Source: Saprospiraceae bacterium
GTDB taxonomy: Bacteria > Bacteroidota > Bacteroidia > Chitinophagales > Saprospiraceae
NCBI GenBank assembly: GCA_016719615.1
Contig: JADJYQ010000001.1
Location: 2,120,222-2,184,221 of the forward strand
Reading direction: 5' to 3'
DNA: 64,000 nt
Positions 9,901 through 19,096 of this stretch are shown here, piece by piece. The notes under the pieces are model-generated. The model ran no database searches, had not been told where the DNA came from, and saw only the letters and a list, made by a program, of their open reading frames with translations. Numbering within the stretch: the first letter of the stretch is position 1; each line of letters begins with the position of its first letter. Made by a program: the position numbers and the translations under genes.

Positions 9901-10185
9901 GGGGGCAAAAGTAAGTGGCTTTCGACGGACTCACTAATAAAAAAATGCAAGGCAACATCATAGCAGATGGAGGTATTTAAACAGTGTAAACACATCAAGA
10001 CTAGTCGGATGTGTCATCCAGCAATTTAAATACGCTATCCTAAGCCTAAACCAGCGAAGATTAGCCAATCTTCAATCCACTTTCTCCTACTCAATGGAAC
10101 CAAGGCAAATTCTGATTGTTAAATTAGCATCCAAAGCAGCGAATGCGACGGGAATCCCGTTATATTCGTAGCGTTGTTCAAACAC
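9901..10185. other. 285-base divergent spacer between feoA and sigma-fusion gene
   Basis: I see no gene here. A 13-bp dyad, ACGGGA-A-TCCCGT, lies at 10148-10160, 25 bases before the ATG at 10186, and the -7-like sequence TATATTCG follows at 10161-10168. It could be a promoter element for the downstream ECF-type gene. Confidence 0.45.
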
Positions 10186-12258
10186 ATGGAAATTAACATA
10201 GCTATACCTTTAAATCCATCTGAACAAGAATTGGTTCAGGCCTGCTCAGAAAGACAGGCATGGGCTCAGCAACGAATTTATGAAGAACACTATAAAACCA
10301 TGATGGCTGTTTGTTTAAGGTATTCCAATAGCAATGACGATGCTTTCGACATCCTACACGAAGGTTTTCTAAAAGTTTTTATAAATATTCAATCTTACGA
10401 ACCAGGATCCCTATTTCAGGCTTGGATTCGAAGAATTATGGTCAATACAGCCATCGATTACTATAGAAGAGAATCCAGGCGAACCACTTATGATCTCGAC
10501 GAAGCTCGATCCATGACTTATTCTAAGAATGGACCTGTGGAATCTATGACTGTCGAAGAGGTCATGAAAGCAGTGCAACAACTACCCCCTATATATAGGG
10601 CTGTTTTTAATATGTTTGCTATTGAAGGCTATTCTCACCGGGAAATTGCCGAGCATTTGGGAATTACAGAAAGTACATCCCGCTCCAATCTGGTCAAAGC
10701 TAGAACCAAATTAAAAGAAATGCTCCATGGAAAATCTGAAAACCGATTCGATCAGGATATAAAATCATTATTGGATTCCCATCAACCAGATGTTAAGCCT
10801 CAATGGGATCACATGCAATCTCAACTTCATGAAGCCTATGATGATGAAATCTTCGATGAAAAATTAAAAAAGGTCCTCAATAATGCCCAGGTTTACAATG
10901 AGCAGATGTCCTGGGAAGCTCTTGATCAGAAATTAAAAAGGCAGGCTGAACGCAAAAGAAAACTCATTACGGCACGGCTTATTGAATCTACTTTGTTCAT
11001 ATTGTTTTTATGGACACTCGACAATATTGGCATAACTCATTTGCTTCAAGACAAAATTCAAATCCAGCCTCAAGCAATTGCCATTGAAAAAGTTGATGCT
11101 AAGAATATAAATCTGGATTTCACAGAACAATCTCAAACGAATCCTGTCCAAGGATTTATTCCTTTAAATGAGCAAGACAAAAAACAAAATACACCTGTTT
11201 TAATTCAATCTGAACTCCTAAATTACAAGGAAAAGTTACAATCCATCGCATTTCAAAATGCAAACAGTCGTTTAGAGCATGTATTAAGATTAAATTCAGA
11301 CAGAGGTCCAAATCATCGCACGCTTAAGAGTAATCCTAATTTATCTAAGAAAGAGTATTCAGAAAATCTTGAACGCCATGCTCATGATTATTTGAATTTC
11401 TCTGATATGCGTCTCAATTCTCAAAACATCCTATCACCACTAACTTGCATTTTGAGAATACCCGAAGAAATTGAAATGCCATTGATCGCAGAAGGTATTC
11501 AGCATACAACCAAGCCTGATCTAAATGCTGTAGAAATTTCAAAACAAATCATTCCTCTTCCAACTCTTTATTCCAAATCGATTGGAGTTTTTGCAGGCAC
11601 TATGGTCAATATCATTCAATCGCCTTCTTTTATCGAGCCAGATGTAAATTACGTACAAGCCAAATTAGCTCATCAGATGGGTTTGAAATTTGATTTTCAT
11701 CAGGGTGATTGGACCCTAAAATCCGGCATCGCATACCAACACATCAAATACCAACCTAATTATTCAGAAACGATGGGAAGTTTTGAAGGTGGCTATTTTA
11801 AAATTCATTTTAAGGAATTAGAGGCTCATCTGGTGAGTCTTCCTGTTGCATTAAGCAGATCGATCGCTTCCGGAGAAAAATGGGATCTTAGCTTGCATAT
11901 GGGCTTATCGCTGACGGCTTCTCTTAAAAATAAATATAGTCTGGACACTGTTACAGATTTATCTTCCAACAATGTTCAAAATATCAACTTCAATCCAACG
12001 AGTTCAAGTGAAATTATATCCCGGGTACGCAATGCATCAAATAAGGGATTACTTGAAGGCGGAAATATCGGAACGAATTCTTATGCAAGTTTAATTGGAG
12101 GGGTCAGATATCAACATAAAATCACTCCATCCCTCTCTTATTTTGGAGAATTGGAACTTAGCAAAATGCTTGGTCAAATCGGCTTCGGTCCCAACAATGA
12201 CAAATTCATCATCGTGGGTGTGAATACCGGACTTTCCATAAGGTTTGGGGGAATGTGA
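10186..12258 (+). CDS. ECF sigma factor fused to a transmembrane, beta-barrel-like protein
   Basis: 690 residues from the ATG at 10186; a TTG at 10174 is also possible. Residues about 22-96 are sigma region 2 (DDAFDILHEGFLKVFINI, FQAWIRRIMVNTAIDYYRR). About 123-183 are region 4 (QLPPIYRAVFNMFAIEGYSH, HLGITESTSRSNLVKART). Two copies of an anti-sigma-like helical repeat follow: FDQDIKSLL...WDHMQSQL and FDEKLKKVL...SWEALDQKL. A TM helix comes next at about 265-287 (LIESTLFILFLWTLDNIG). A 160-residue linker leads to a beta-rich C-terminus from about 465, which resembles outer-membrane barrels (KFDFHQGDWTLKSGIAYQH, SYFGELELSKMLGQIGFG) and ends NTGLSIRFGGM. In relatives the sigma factor and the TM/barrel protein are usually adjacent genes. 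The join could be a true fusion or a stop codon lost through error at about residues 180-187. Confidence 0.8.
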   Translation: MEINIAIPLNPSEQELVQACSERQAWAQQRIYEEHYKTMMAVCLRYSNSNDDAFDILHEGFLKVFINIQSYEPGSLFQAWIRRIMVNTAIDYYRRESRRTTYDLDEARSMTYSKNGPVESMTVEEVMKAVQQLPPIYRAVFNMFAIEGYSHREIAEHLGITESTSRSNLVKARTKLKEMLHGKSENRFDQDIKSLLDSHQPDVKPQWDHMQSQLHEAYDDEIFDEKLKKVLNNAQVYNEQMSWEALDQKLKRQAERKRKLITARLIESTLFILFLWTLDNIGITHLLQDKIQIQPQAIAIEKVDAKNINLDFTEQSQTNPVQGFIPLNEQDKKQNTPVLIQSELLNYKEKLQSIAFQNANSRLEHVLRLNSDRGPNHRTLKSNPNLSKKEYSENLERHAHDYLNFSDMRLNSQNILSPLTCILRIPEEIEMPLIAEGIQHTTKPDLNAVEISKQIIPLPTLYSKSIGVFAGTMVNIIQSPSFIEPDVNYVQAKLAHQMGLKFDFHQGDWTLKSGIAYQHIKYQPNYSETMGSFEGGYFKIHFKELEAHLVSLPVALSRSIASGEKWDLSLHMGLSLTASLKNKYSLDTVTDLSSNNVQNINFNPTSSSEIISRVRNASNKGLLEGGNIGTNSYASLIGGVRYQHKITPSLSYFGELELSKMLGQIGFGPNNDKFIIVGVNTGLSIRFGGM

Positions 12259-12272
12259 TTTTGGGAAATAAT

Positions 12273-12314
12273 AAAGCGAAAAGCTTAAAGCTCAAAGCCA
12301 AAAGCCAAAAGCTT
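12273..12314 (+). repeat. Heptamer array AAAGCNN, six units
   Basis: Six successive 7-base units (AAAGCGA, AAAGCTT, AAAGCTC, AAAGCCA, AAAGCCA, AAAGCTT) lie just after the sigma-fusion stop. Related arrays lie in opposite orientation at 12464-12498 and again at 18881-18915. Confidence 0.8.
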
Positions 12315-12463
12315 TCATTCGTTATGAACGATGTAATTCAACCAATGCCTATTTTTTTGTAGCTAAAATCGCGGTCAAGTCATTCGAACTCAGCAATAAC
12401 TAACGAATGTTAGTACTCCAAAAAAGAATTTACAAATTTCATCAACCCTCATCGCAACAATCT

Positions 12464-12498
12464 TTACTTTCTGCTTTCTGCTTTTAGCTTTTAGCTCT
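12464..12498 (-). repeat. Heptamer array, inverse orientation (NNGCTTT)
   Basis: Five 7-base units read on the + strand as TTACTTT, CTGCTTT, CTGCTTT, TAGCTTT, TAGCTCT, the complement of the AAAGCNN family. They sit 19 bases before the stop codon of the M1 peptidase on the minus strand. With the array at 12273 they bracket the spacer between two convergent genes, so the transcript could fold across it. Confidence 0.75.
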
Positions 12499-12516
12499 CC
12501 GTTCTTTCCCGCTCTT

Positions 12517-14957
12517 TTATTGCTTCACAAAACGAGCTTGTTTCCAATTTGGTGATTGTTGATTTTTGATGAGGAGTTCGTAATGCCCTGGTGCCAATTG
12601 AGACAGGTCTATCGAACTTTCTCCGGTTCCTGAATTCACTTTTTGACCGCGGATATCGATGATCTCAAATTTAAAGTTTGTATTGAATTCCTGAGTCGGT
12701 ATATTTAAAATATCCTTTACGGGGTTTGGATACAATTGCACATGATACTTTTCAATATCTTTTGTGCCTACCGTTGCCTTATAACCATGTGCCAATGCAT
12801 AATCACCGGGAATCAATTTGCTAATCCGCACAAATCCCTTTCTATCTGAGGGGTTTACAATTAATTTGGTATAATCCGGATAATCTTTCCATTCTTCGGA
12901 TTTATCTTTTCTATAAACCAACAACAAACTGTCCTCAGAAGTAAAAAGTATATCCTTATCAATACTATTACTATCTAAACCATTGTATTCAACCCGGCCA
13001 TCCATTGTTAATGCTCCATGTTGTATCGCAGCTACTTGCCAGAAATGCGTCGAAGAAATCCGATCAATATTGGCAGCTTTGCGATCAGCATCCGGACCCA
13101 CCAAATGGTGAGCTACATTTACAAAACTGCTATCTGTTACATTAGATACATTGACCACCATTGAAGTATAAGGTATGGTCGCAGCCCTGTCTTTTTAATG
13201 ATTCCCTGGCTTTGCAAACTTGCATGATTAAGGTTTTGTAATTCATTGAGAATCACCATGGCCGGTTTGAATCCGACTGGTAATTCCTTGTGGACCTGTT
13301 GGTAAGGTCCGGATAATTCGACCGTAAAAACAAATCTTTCCAGTTTATCATTATACACACTGACCTCCATAGGCACTTCGCGGTACAAATGGGCGGCATG
13401 ATATGCTTTTTGCTGTATACCAAGATCTAGGTAATCCATATTATTGACTCGGCTTACACCTACGGTATCGATATAAAAAGTACAATATCCAGGATTAAAA
13501 ATGTAATCATCAAAGTAAGCTGTCAAATCTCTTGAAGAATGTCTGTTTAAAAAATCTCTGAATTGATAAGCATTCATCGATTTTCCATCCATCGAATCAA
13601 ATACCATGGTAGATAATCTTCTGAATTCATCATCGCCCACATAGCCTCTTAAATTGTGGATCATTGCAGCCCCTTTTCTATAAGTATGCGTTCCATACGT
13701 ATGTTCGTAAGGCATGGGCGACAAGGGCAAAAACATTCCGCCGTCGTTTTTGTGTGCATTGAACAAAATATTTGATAAATTTGATTTTATCGCGTCGCGA
13801 AAATCACTTTTACCATAAGCCCACTCCATAAACAAATGACTACTGTATTCTGCGGTCCCCTCTTTAATCCACATATCGCGAGCATCATCTAAGGTTGTAA
13901 TATCGCCCCACCAATGATGACCCAACTCATGACCATACAATCGTTCGTTTTGTAAAAGAGTACCACCTTGTACTGTGCTGATAGGATAGGCTACATTGGT
14001 CGGATGCTCCATTGCGCCTACAGTTGTAGCCACGTAACCTACTCTTGAAAATCTGTATCGACCGAACCAATACTCGAATGCATCGATGGCTAATCCGATT
14101 TTTTCGAATTGGATGATCATTTGATTCAGATCACCTGGTTTTGCAATCAGATCAACCGGGATGTCTCCAGAAGCAGCTGGATGAATAGCCCTTGATACAG
14201 CATAATTAGCCGCTGCAATCGAAGATAAATAAGTTGTAATGGGTCTTTCCATTTTAAAATGCCTTTTGATCCTGTTAGGTGAAGGCATTGCTTCCGAAAC
14301 CAATTCTCCCACACAAAATGCTTTTTTATCAGCTGTTGTGGTGACGTGGTAATCAAATGTAGCTCGCTCTACGAAATTGTCGAAACAAGGGAACCACACT
14401 TTTCCAAAATTTGGAGGTGTCGTTGATAATCCTATTCCCAAATTATAAATATAATCATCCGCAAAATAAAATCCGCCCCAAACCGGATCTCTCACAGGAA
14501 TCCCCTGGTAAAAAACAGTCAATGCATGTTCGACACCTGCCTGCAATGATTTTCCAAAAAAAGCAGTAATGATTTCTCCGTCATGATTATATGCTATCGC
14601 CTGCCCTTCAAAATAGATAGAATCTACTGTAAGGGTTTTTAGATCAAGTTGAATCCATTCAATAAGTTATTGTTTAGGAACAAAACTAACTTTCGTATTT
14701 GCTTTGATAGATTTGCCGGAATAATTTGTGATGTCAATATCTATTGTATAATTAATAATATCTATGCTGTCGCTTCTCCTATTGGAATTCTCCATGAGTT
14801 GAATATCCAACTCACTTGGTTTGTGGCGATATAATAAATGCTGCTGTGCATGGTGACAAGGGATGAATGCATCTTGCTCCGGTTGTGCAACCAGGTTACA
14901 AAATATGGAGGCAACAAGCAAACAGCTTAATGATAATTTGATTTGAGTGGCGTTCAT
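12517..14957 (-). pseudogene. M1-family aminopeptidase with T9SS sorting domain, in-frame stop and frameshift
   Basis: A secreted zinc aminopeptidase. The signal peptide (QIKLSLSCLLVASIFCNLVA) and first strands run from 14957 to an in-frame TAA at 14667-14669, with the same frame resuming at once. The catalytic part has GAMEHPTN and the zinc site HELGHHWWG (about residues 343-351), with the distal ligand in KEGTAEY. Near 13192-13196 an A5 run needs one more A to continue into DRAATIPYTSMVVNVS. The C-terminal 80 residues (YPNPVKDILNI, FEIIDIRGQKVNSGTG, LAPGHYELLI) are a type A T9SS sorting domain that sends the enzyme to the cell surface. The start ATG overlaps the MFS stop by 4 bp (ATGA), so the two are translationally coupled. 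Both breaks may be sequence error. Confidence 0.85.
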
Positions 14958-16159
14958 GAACTTTCTAATTTTGATAATGGTTTTAAAATTAATAGAATTC
15001 CCGCAAATACCAGCAATCCTGCAACCAAAAAAGGAGCACCTGGAAAATATATTTTCGCGTTAAGCCTCGTAAAATAGCTAAAAAGGCCTGTCATAATCAG
15101 CGGACCAATAATGGCAGAAAGGCTCATGAGTCCTGTTATTCCTGCTTGTAGTTCTCCTTGTGCATTTACGGGCACCTGATTGCTAATGAGTCCCTGTACG
15201 GTCGGACTGGTTAATCCTCCGAATGCAAAAGGGATGGTAATAGCAAACATCATCCAGCCCTCTGATGCAAAAGCGTAAGCAATATAACCGAGCATCGAAA
15301 TTGTGAGACCGGTATAAATGGATTTTTTACTTCCTAATCTTGGAATGATGATGCGGGTTAATCCGCCTTGTACTATGGCAACCATAAGTCCTACAACAGC
15401 CAAAGAAATACCGATCATTTTTGCGTCCCAACCGAATTTACCAATACAATAAAACGACCAGGTGCTTTGCAGTGCATAATGCGCAATGTAAATCAGAAAT
15501 AACGTCAATAAAAATATTTTAAACACCGGATATTTAAACAAGACTTTAAAAGTACCTAAGGGATTGGCACGTCTCCAGTCGAATGCGCGCCTGTTTGACT
15601 TGGATAATGATTCAGGTAAAGCAAAATATCCGAATACCAAATTTGCAAATGCTAAAAATGCGGCAGCAAAAAATGGCATTCTTGTACCATACTGCCCTAA
15701 CAAAGCACCGAGTGATGGACCCACAATAAATCCTAGTCCAAAAGCTGCTCCAATTAAACCGAAATTCTGAGCCTTTTTATCCGGCGAACTCACATCGGCT
15801 ATATAGGAGGTTGCCGTTGTAAAAGAGGACCCCGTAACACCTGCGAGAAATCTACCTACAAATAACCAAAAAATAGTGGGCGCATAGGCTTGTAAAATAT
15901 AATCAATGCCAAAGCCGAAAAGCGAAAACAATAATACCGGCCTTCTTCCATATCGATCACTCAAGCCCCCCAAAATTGGAGCACAAAAAAACAAGGCTGA
16001 GGAAAAAACGAAAGACATCCACCCAGAAATAGAACTAGCGGCTCCCAGTGTTTCTCCCGTCAATTCCTGGATCAATTGCGGTAATACGGGAATAATAATG
16101 CCCAGGCCTATGATGTCAATTAAGACCGTAATAAAGATAAAGGTAAGGGCTCTCGACAT
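14954..16159 (-). CDS. MFS drug antiporter, Tet-like (DHA1) family
   Basis: 401 residues with about 12 TM helices. TM1 contains the motif FIFITVLIDIIGLGIIIPVL. Motif A, GGLSDRYGRRPVLL, follows between TM2 and TM3. Motif C-like GAAFGLGFIVGPSLGALLG is in TM5. The second half repeats the fold, with a degenerate motif A (RLGSKKSIYTG). Length and motif order match tetracycline-type proton/drug antiporters of the inner membrane, but chromosomal members often have other or unknown substrates, so I do not call it tet. It is the first gene of a pair with the M1 peptidase. No damage is seen. Confidence 0.85.
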   Translation of the reverse strand: MSRALTFIFITVLIDIIGLGIIIPVLPQLIQELTGETLGAASSISGWMSFVFSSALFFCAPILGGLSDRYGRRPVLLFSLFGFGIDYILQAYAPTIFWLFVGRFLAGVTGSSFTTATSYIADVSSPDKKAQNFGLIGAAFGLGFIVGPSLGALLGQYGTRMPFFAAAFLAFANLVFGYFALPESLSKSNRRAFDWRRANPLGTFKVLFKYPVFKIFLLTLFLIYIAHYALQSTWSFYCIGKFGWDAKMIGISLAVVGLMVAIVQGGLTRIIIPRLGSKKSIYTGLTISMLGYIAYAFASEGWMMFAITIPFAFGGLTSPTVQGLISNQVPVNAQGELQAGITGLMSLSAIIGPLIMTGLFSYFTRLNAKIYFPGAPFLVAGLLVFAGILLILKPLSKLESS

Positions 16160-16266
16160 GGGTTTTGTATCTGCAATTCCAACGGAATCAAATGAAAGGT
16201 AAAATTAGCAGAGTTTTAGATTTATCAGATGTTAAAAAGTCATGGTATGTCAGGCATTGACTGAGG

Positions 16267-16476
16267 ATAGAGTATGGAGGATAGATTATGGAGTATGGAG
16301 TATAGATTATGGAGGTTGGATTATGGCGTATAGAGGTTGGATTGAAGTGTATGGAGGATGGTTTATGGAGTATAGATTATGGAGAATAGAGGATGGATTG
16401 AAGAGTATGGAGGATAGATTATGGAGGATGGAGTATGGATTAAAGAGTAAGGATTAAAGAGTATGGTGTATGGAGT
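16267..16476 (+). repeat. 30-copy heptanucleotide tandem array (ATGGANT)
   Basis: Thirty consecutive 7-base units run from ATAGAGT (16267) to ATGGAGT (16470-16476) with no insertion or deletion. The commonest forms are ATGGAGT, ATGGAGG, ATAGATT and ATGGATT; some units begin GAAG, TTGG or AAAG. The strict 7-base phase with drifting sequence suggests an old array kept in register. It is related in period to the AAAGCNN arrays in this window. Purpose unknown. Confidence 0.9.
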
Positions 16477-16542
16477 CCCGACATGAAGATCTTATCCAAT
16501 AAAAGATGATAATGATGTCGTCCCGACATGAAAATCTTATTC
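16476..16542 (+). repeat. 22-base direct repeat with flanking dyads
   Basis: TCCCGACATGAAGATCTTAT (16476-16495) and TCCCGACATGAAAATCTTAT (16521-16540) differ at one position. ATGTCGGGA at 16561-16569 is complementary to the start of each copy, so hairpins can form. Two copies only, so this is not a CRISPR. Confidence 0.75.
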
Positions 16543-16572
16543 CATACACAGGTGATGATGATGTCGGGAGGA

Positions 16573-17758
16573 TTATGGAGTTTGGATTGCCAGTTTTAAG
16601 CTTTTTACCACCTTGGGTCCATAAAAATATTCGGCTGCTTCTTTTTGATTGTTCATTAAGACTTCAATTCTTTTTGAATCCTGTACCAAACGATTGAGGG
16701 ATTGGAGGATTACTGTTTCATCTGGCACTTCAACAACTTCTGCACAATCGCGATCCTTTAGAAATTTTGTCAGAAAAGTATGCGGTGGCGAATGCGCCAA
16801 TATAGGTTTTCCGGATAACAATAAGGGAATGGTTCGTGTAGGAAATATGGTTTGGTATTCTATTTCATTGTAGTCACCGGTAAAGCCATGTGTTAAAATG
16901 CAGATATCGTAGTTCTGCAAGATTCCATTCACTTCTTCCTGTCTCACAACTCCACAGTGCTTTAAACCAGGCACATCAAGTTCCAATCCGTATTTCAACT
17001 TTAGCAACTGCTTATTGGAAGAAGAATAAATATCTAATTGATACAACGAAGCGTTTTTCGAAATAACGGAAAATATTCTTCTGCTGGCGTCGAGATTAGA
17101 TTGATTGATCGTCCCGATAAAACCAATCGAACCGGATGAACGTAAGTGGATCTCTGTGTTGGAAGAATTGATGGCTGTAGTTCATTATAAGTATGCGGTA
17201 GTACTTGAAATTTTTCGCCGAAGTCCGGATATTGCTCTTTATAAAAGGTCAACATCCCTTCGCTCATGGTAAATATTCGCTTGGATTTTTTAAACGATTT
17301 AAGCTGAATATAATTGGCCACGAAAGCTGAGATTCCAGTTCTGTTTTCGCAATAAGTATTGTGAAAATAGGTGTAGAAGGGAAGTTTCAATAAAATACTC
17401 GTGAGAAGTCCGGCCAACAAATAATATCCATCAGGAAATGTAGCCAATACTACTTGAACATTTTCCTTTCTGGCAATTCTCCACATCCGAAATAATACAA
17501 ACGGAAAAAATAAAATGCGAAGAGGTGTAAAAATCTATCGCCATGACCTTTCCAGTTGAGTTCTGAAAACAGGTAATGGTATTTAATTCCATCGTATACT
17601 TTGGAGAAAAGAAAAGGATTTCTAGTTCCACCTATTGCAAGACATTCTTCTATATTGAAATTTTTTAACAACTGATGTGTAATATAAGCGCTTCCACCAT
17701 GTGCAGGCGGAATTGTCCATGAAATGAAAAGTAATTTCCTATTTCTTTGATCACTCAT
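16573..17758 (-). pseudogene. Glycosyltransferase (GT4/GT-B type), two frameshifts
   Basis: Three overlapping minus-strand pieces form one enzyme of about 395 residues. The N-terminal domain has LLFISWTIPPAHGGSAYITH, the Pro-Pro-x-x-GlyGly loop of GT4 enzymes. The middle has MWRIARKENVQVVLATFPDG, PFYTYFHNTY and SKRIFTMSEGMLTFY. The C-terminal domain resumes at GFIGTINQSNLDASRRIF and carries TRTIPLLLSGKPILAHSPPH and the closing helix. Breaks lie near 17450-17490 and 17030-17150. Such enzymes move sugar from a nucleotide donor in cell-surface glycan synthesis. The ATG directly follows the epimerase stop (TGA ATG), so the two form an operon. The substrate cannot be read. Confidence 0.75.
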
Positions 17759-18811
17759 TCAGGACATTCGCATTTTCCATGAATGAATAATTTCATGATA
17801 GATCTCATTTAAATTTTTGCTTATGCTCCATTCAGGATAATGATTTTTTATTTTCCTTAAATCAGAGATATAACAAATGTGATCACCCTCTCGATTTTGT
17901 TCTATATATTCATACCGCATCGGCTTACCCGTTATGGACGAAACATCATTGAAGGCCTCCAATATGGAACATGCATTTTCTCTACCACCTCCTAAATTAT
18001 AAACTTCGGAAATACCAGGATTTTGTATAAAAGCGTCTATAAATCGAGCAACATCAAAAGCATGGATATTGTCCCTTACTTGTTTGCCCTTATATCCAAA
18101 TATTTTATAAACATCCCCAGCTAAATTTACTTTGATCAGGTAACTTAAAAAACCATGTAATTCAACCCCAGAATGATTGGGACCAGTAAGGCATCCACCG
18201 CGTAATACACAGCTTGGCATTCCGAAGTATCTGCCATACTCTTGTACCATAATATCTGCAGAAAGTTTGGAAGCTCCAAACAGAGAATGTTTGGACTGAT
18301 CAATTGTAAAATTTTCAGAAATACCATGGTAATATTCTGCATCTGCAAAATCATACCTGGACGCACTTTCTGTCATTTTTAAAAAATTGGGAGCGTCTCC
18401 ATAAACTTTATTGGTAGACATGTGCACGAAGGGAGCACTTGCACAAAATTGCCTGCAAGCTTCCAATAAATTTAATGTACCAGAAGCATTTACATCAAAA
18501 TCATCAAATACTCTGAATGCTGCAAGATCATGAGAAGGTTGAGCTGCAGTATGTACTATTGCGTTTGGCTTTAAGCGAGACATGCATTCCATGATTCCTT
18601 TGCGGTCGCGAATATCCAATTCTACATGATTGAAATTTTTACATTCTGTTTGCAGTTGTTTTTGATTCCACCGGGTGTCTCCTTTTGGACCAAAAAAATC
18701 TGCCCGCATGTTATTATCGATGCCATAAATGGTCCATCCCTTTTGATCAAAATAGCGAACGACTTCTGATCCGATAAGCCCGGAAGAGCCGGTTACCAGC
18801 AATAATGGCAT
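17759..18811 (-). CDS. NAD-dependent nucleotide-sugar epimerase (CDP-paratose 2-epimerase-like)
   Basis: 350 residues of the extended SDR fold. The Rossmann motif is VTGSSGLIGS at residues 6-15. The signature NNMRADFFGPKGDTRWN, then ELDIRD, AAQPSHD and STNKVYGD, match the CDP-paratose 2-epimerase-like group. The usual YxxxK appears as SLFGASK, with Phe for Tyr, which I recall as normal for that group. CLTGPNHSGVELHGF and FGYKGKQVRDNIH are further group motifs. It likely epimerises an NDP-deoxyhexose for a surface glycan, together with the glycosyltransferase that starts immediately after its stop. No frameshift. The exact substrate is uncertain. Confidence 0.75.
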   Translation of the reverse strand: MPLLLVTGSSGLIGSEVVRYFDQKGWTIYGIDNNMRADFFGPKGDTRWNQKQLQTECKNFNHVELDIRDRKGIMECMSRLKPNAIVHTAAQPSHDLAAFRVFDDFDVNASGTLNLLEACRQFCASAPFVHMSTNKVYGDAPNFLKMTESASRYDFADAEYYHGISENFTIDQSKHSLFGASKLSADIMVQEYGRYFGMPSCVLRGGCLTGPNHSGVELHGFLSYLIKVNLAGDVYKIFGYKGKQVRDNIHAFDVARFIDAFIQNPGISEVYNLGGGRENACSILEAFNDVSSITGKPMRYEYIEQNREGDHICYISDLRKIKNHYPEWSISKNLNEIYHEIIHSWKMRMS

Positions 18812-18880
18812 GCAGTTGCGATTTTATGGGTTATCATCCAATTTGCACAAAGATAGAGATACGAATGAATTTGGAGATGA

Positions 18881-18915
18881 TTAGCTTAAAGCATAAAGCT
18901 AAAAGCTTGGAGCAT
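18881..18915 (+). repeat. Heptamer array AAAGCNN, five units
   Basis: TTAGCTT, AAAGCAT, AAAGCTA, AAAGCTT, GGAGCAT in strict 7-base phase, upstream of the epimerase. Same family as 12273-12314. The rest of the 18812-19096 spacer holds no feature I can name. Confidence 0.7.
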
Positions 18916-19096
18916 TATCGCGTTTTAGCTGAATAATCCCATTTCTTATCACCTTATTCTCCGCGTTATACCTTCGAAATCCATATCTGGCGGCAGAAAG
19001 AACCGTCTACCAGCATTCAAACTTTCAGGAATAGAGTAAGTGCCGGAATCACGTGATGTACCTTAAATAAATTGATAGTGGAATTTTTAAAAGCTT

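Larger units (their letters stand above)
16160..16572. other. 413-base spacer built of short repeats, no gene
   Basis: Between the divergently placed MFS start and the glycosyltransferase stop. It is filled by a 30-unit heptamer array (16267-16476) and a 22-base direct repeat (16476-16542). A long open frame through the array is an artefact of the repeat. Confidence 0.75.

Noticed and set aside
16242..16457. Open frame rich in Trp-Arg-Ile-Asp-Tyr-Gly through the heptamer array
   Set aside because: The periodic protein is produced by the 7-base DNA repeat itself.
16476..16542. Possible CRISPR
   Set aside because: Only two repeat copies, no spacer series, no cas genes.
17759..18811. Epimerase as the missing ceramide reductase (CerR) of the sphingolipid locus
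   Set aside because: Its motifs (NNMRADFFGP, HSLFGASK, GPNHSGVELHGF) fit CDP-paratose 2-epimerase-like enzymes, and it pairs with a glycosyltransferase.
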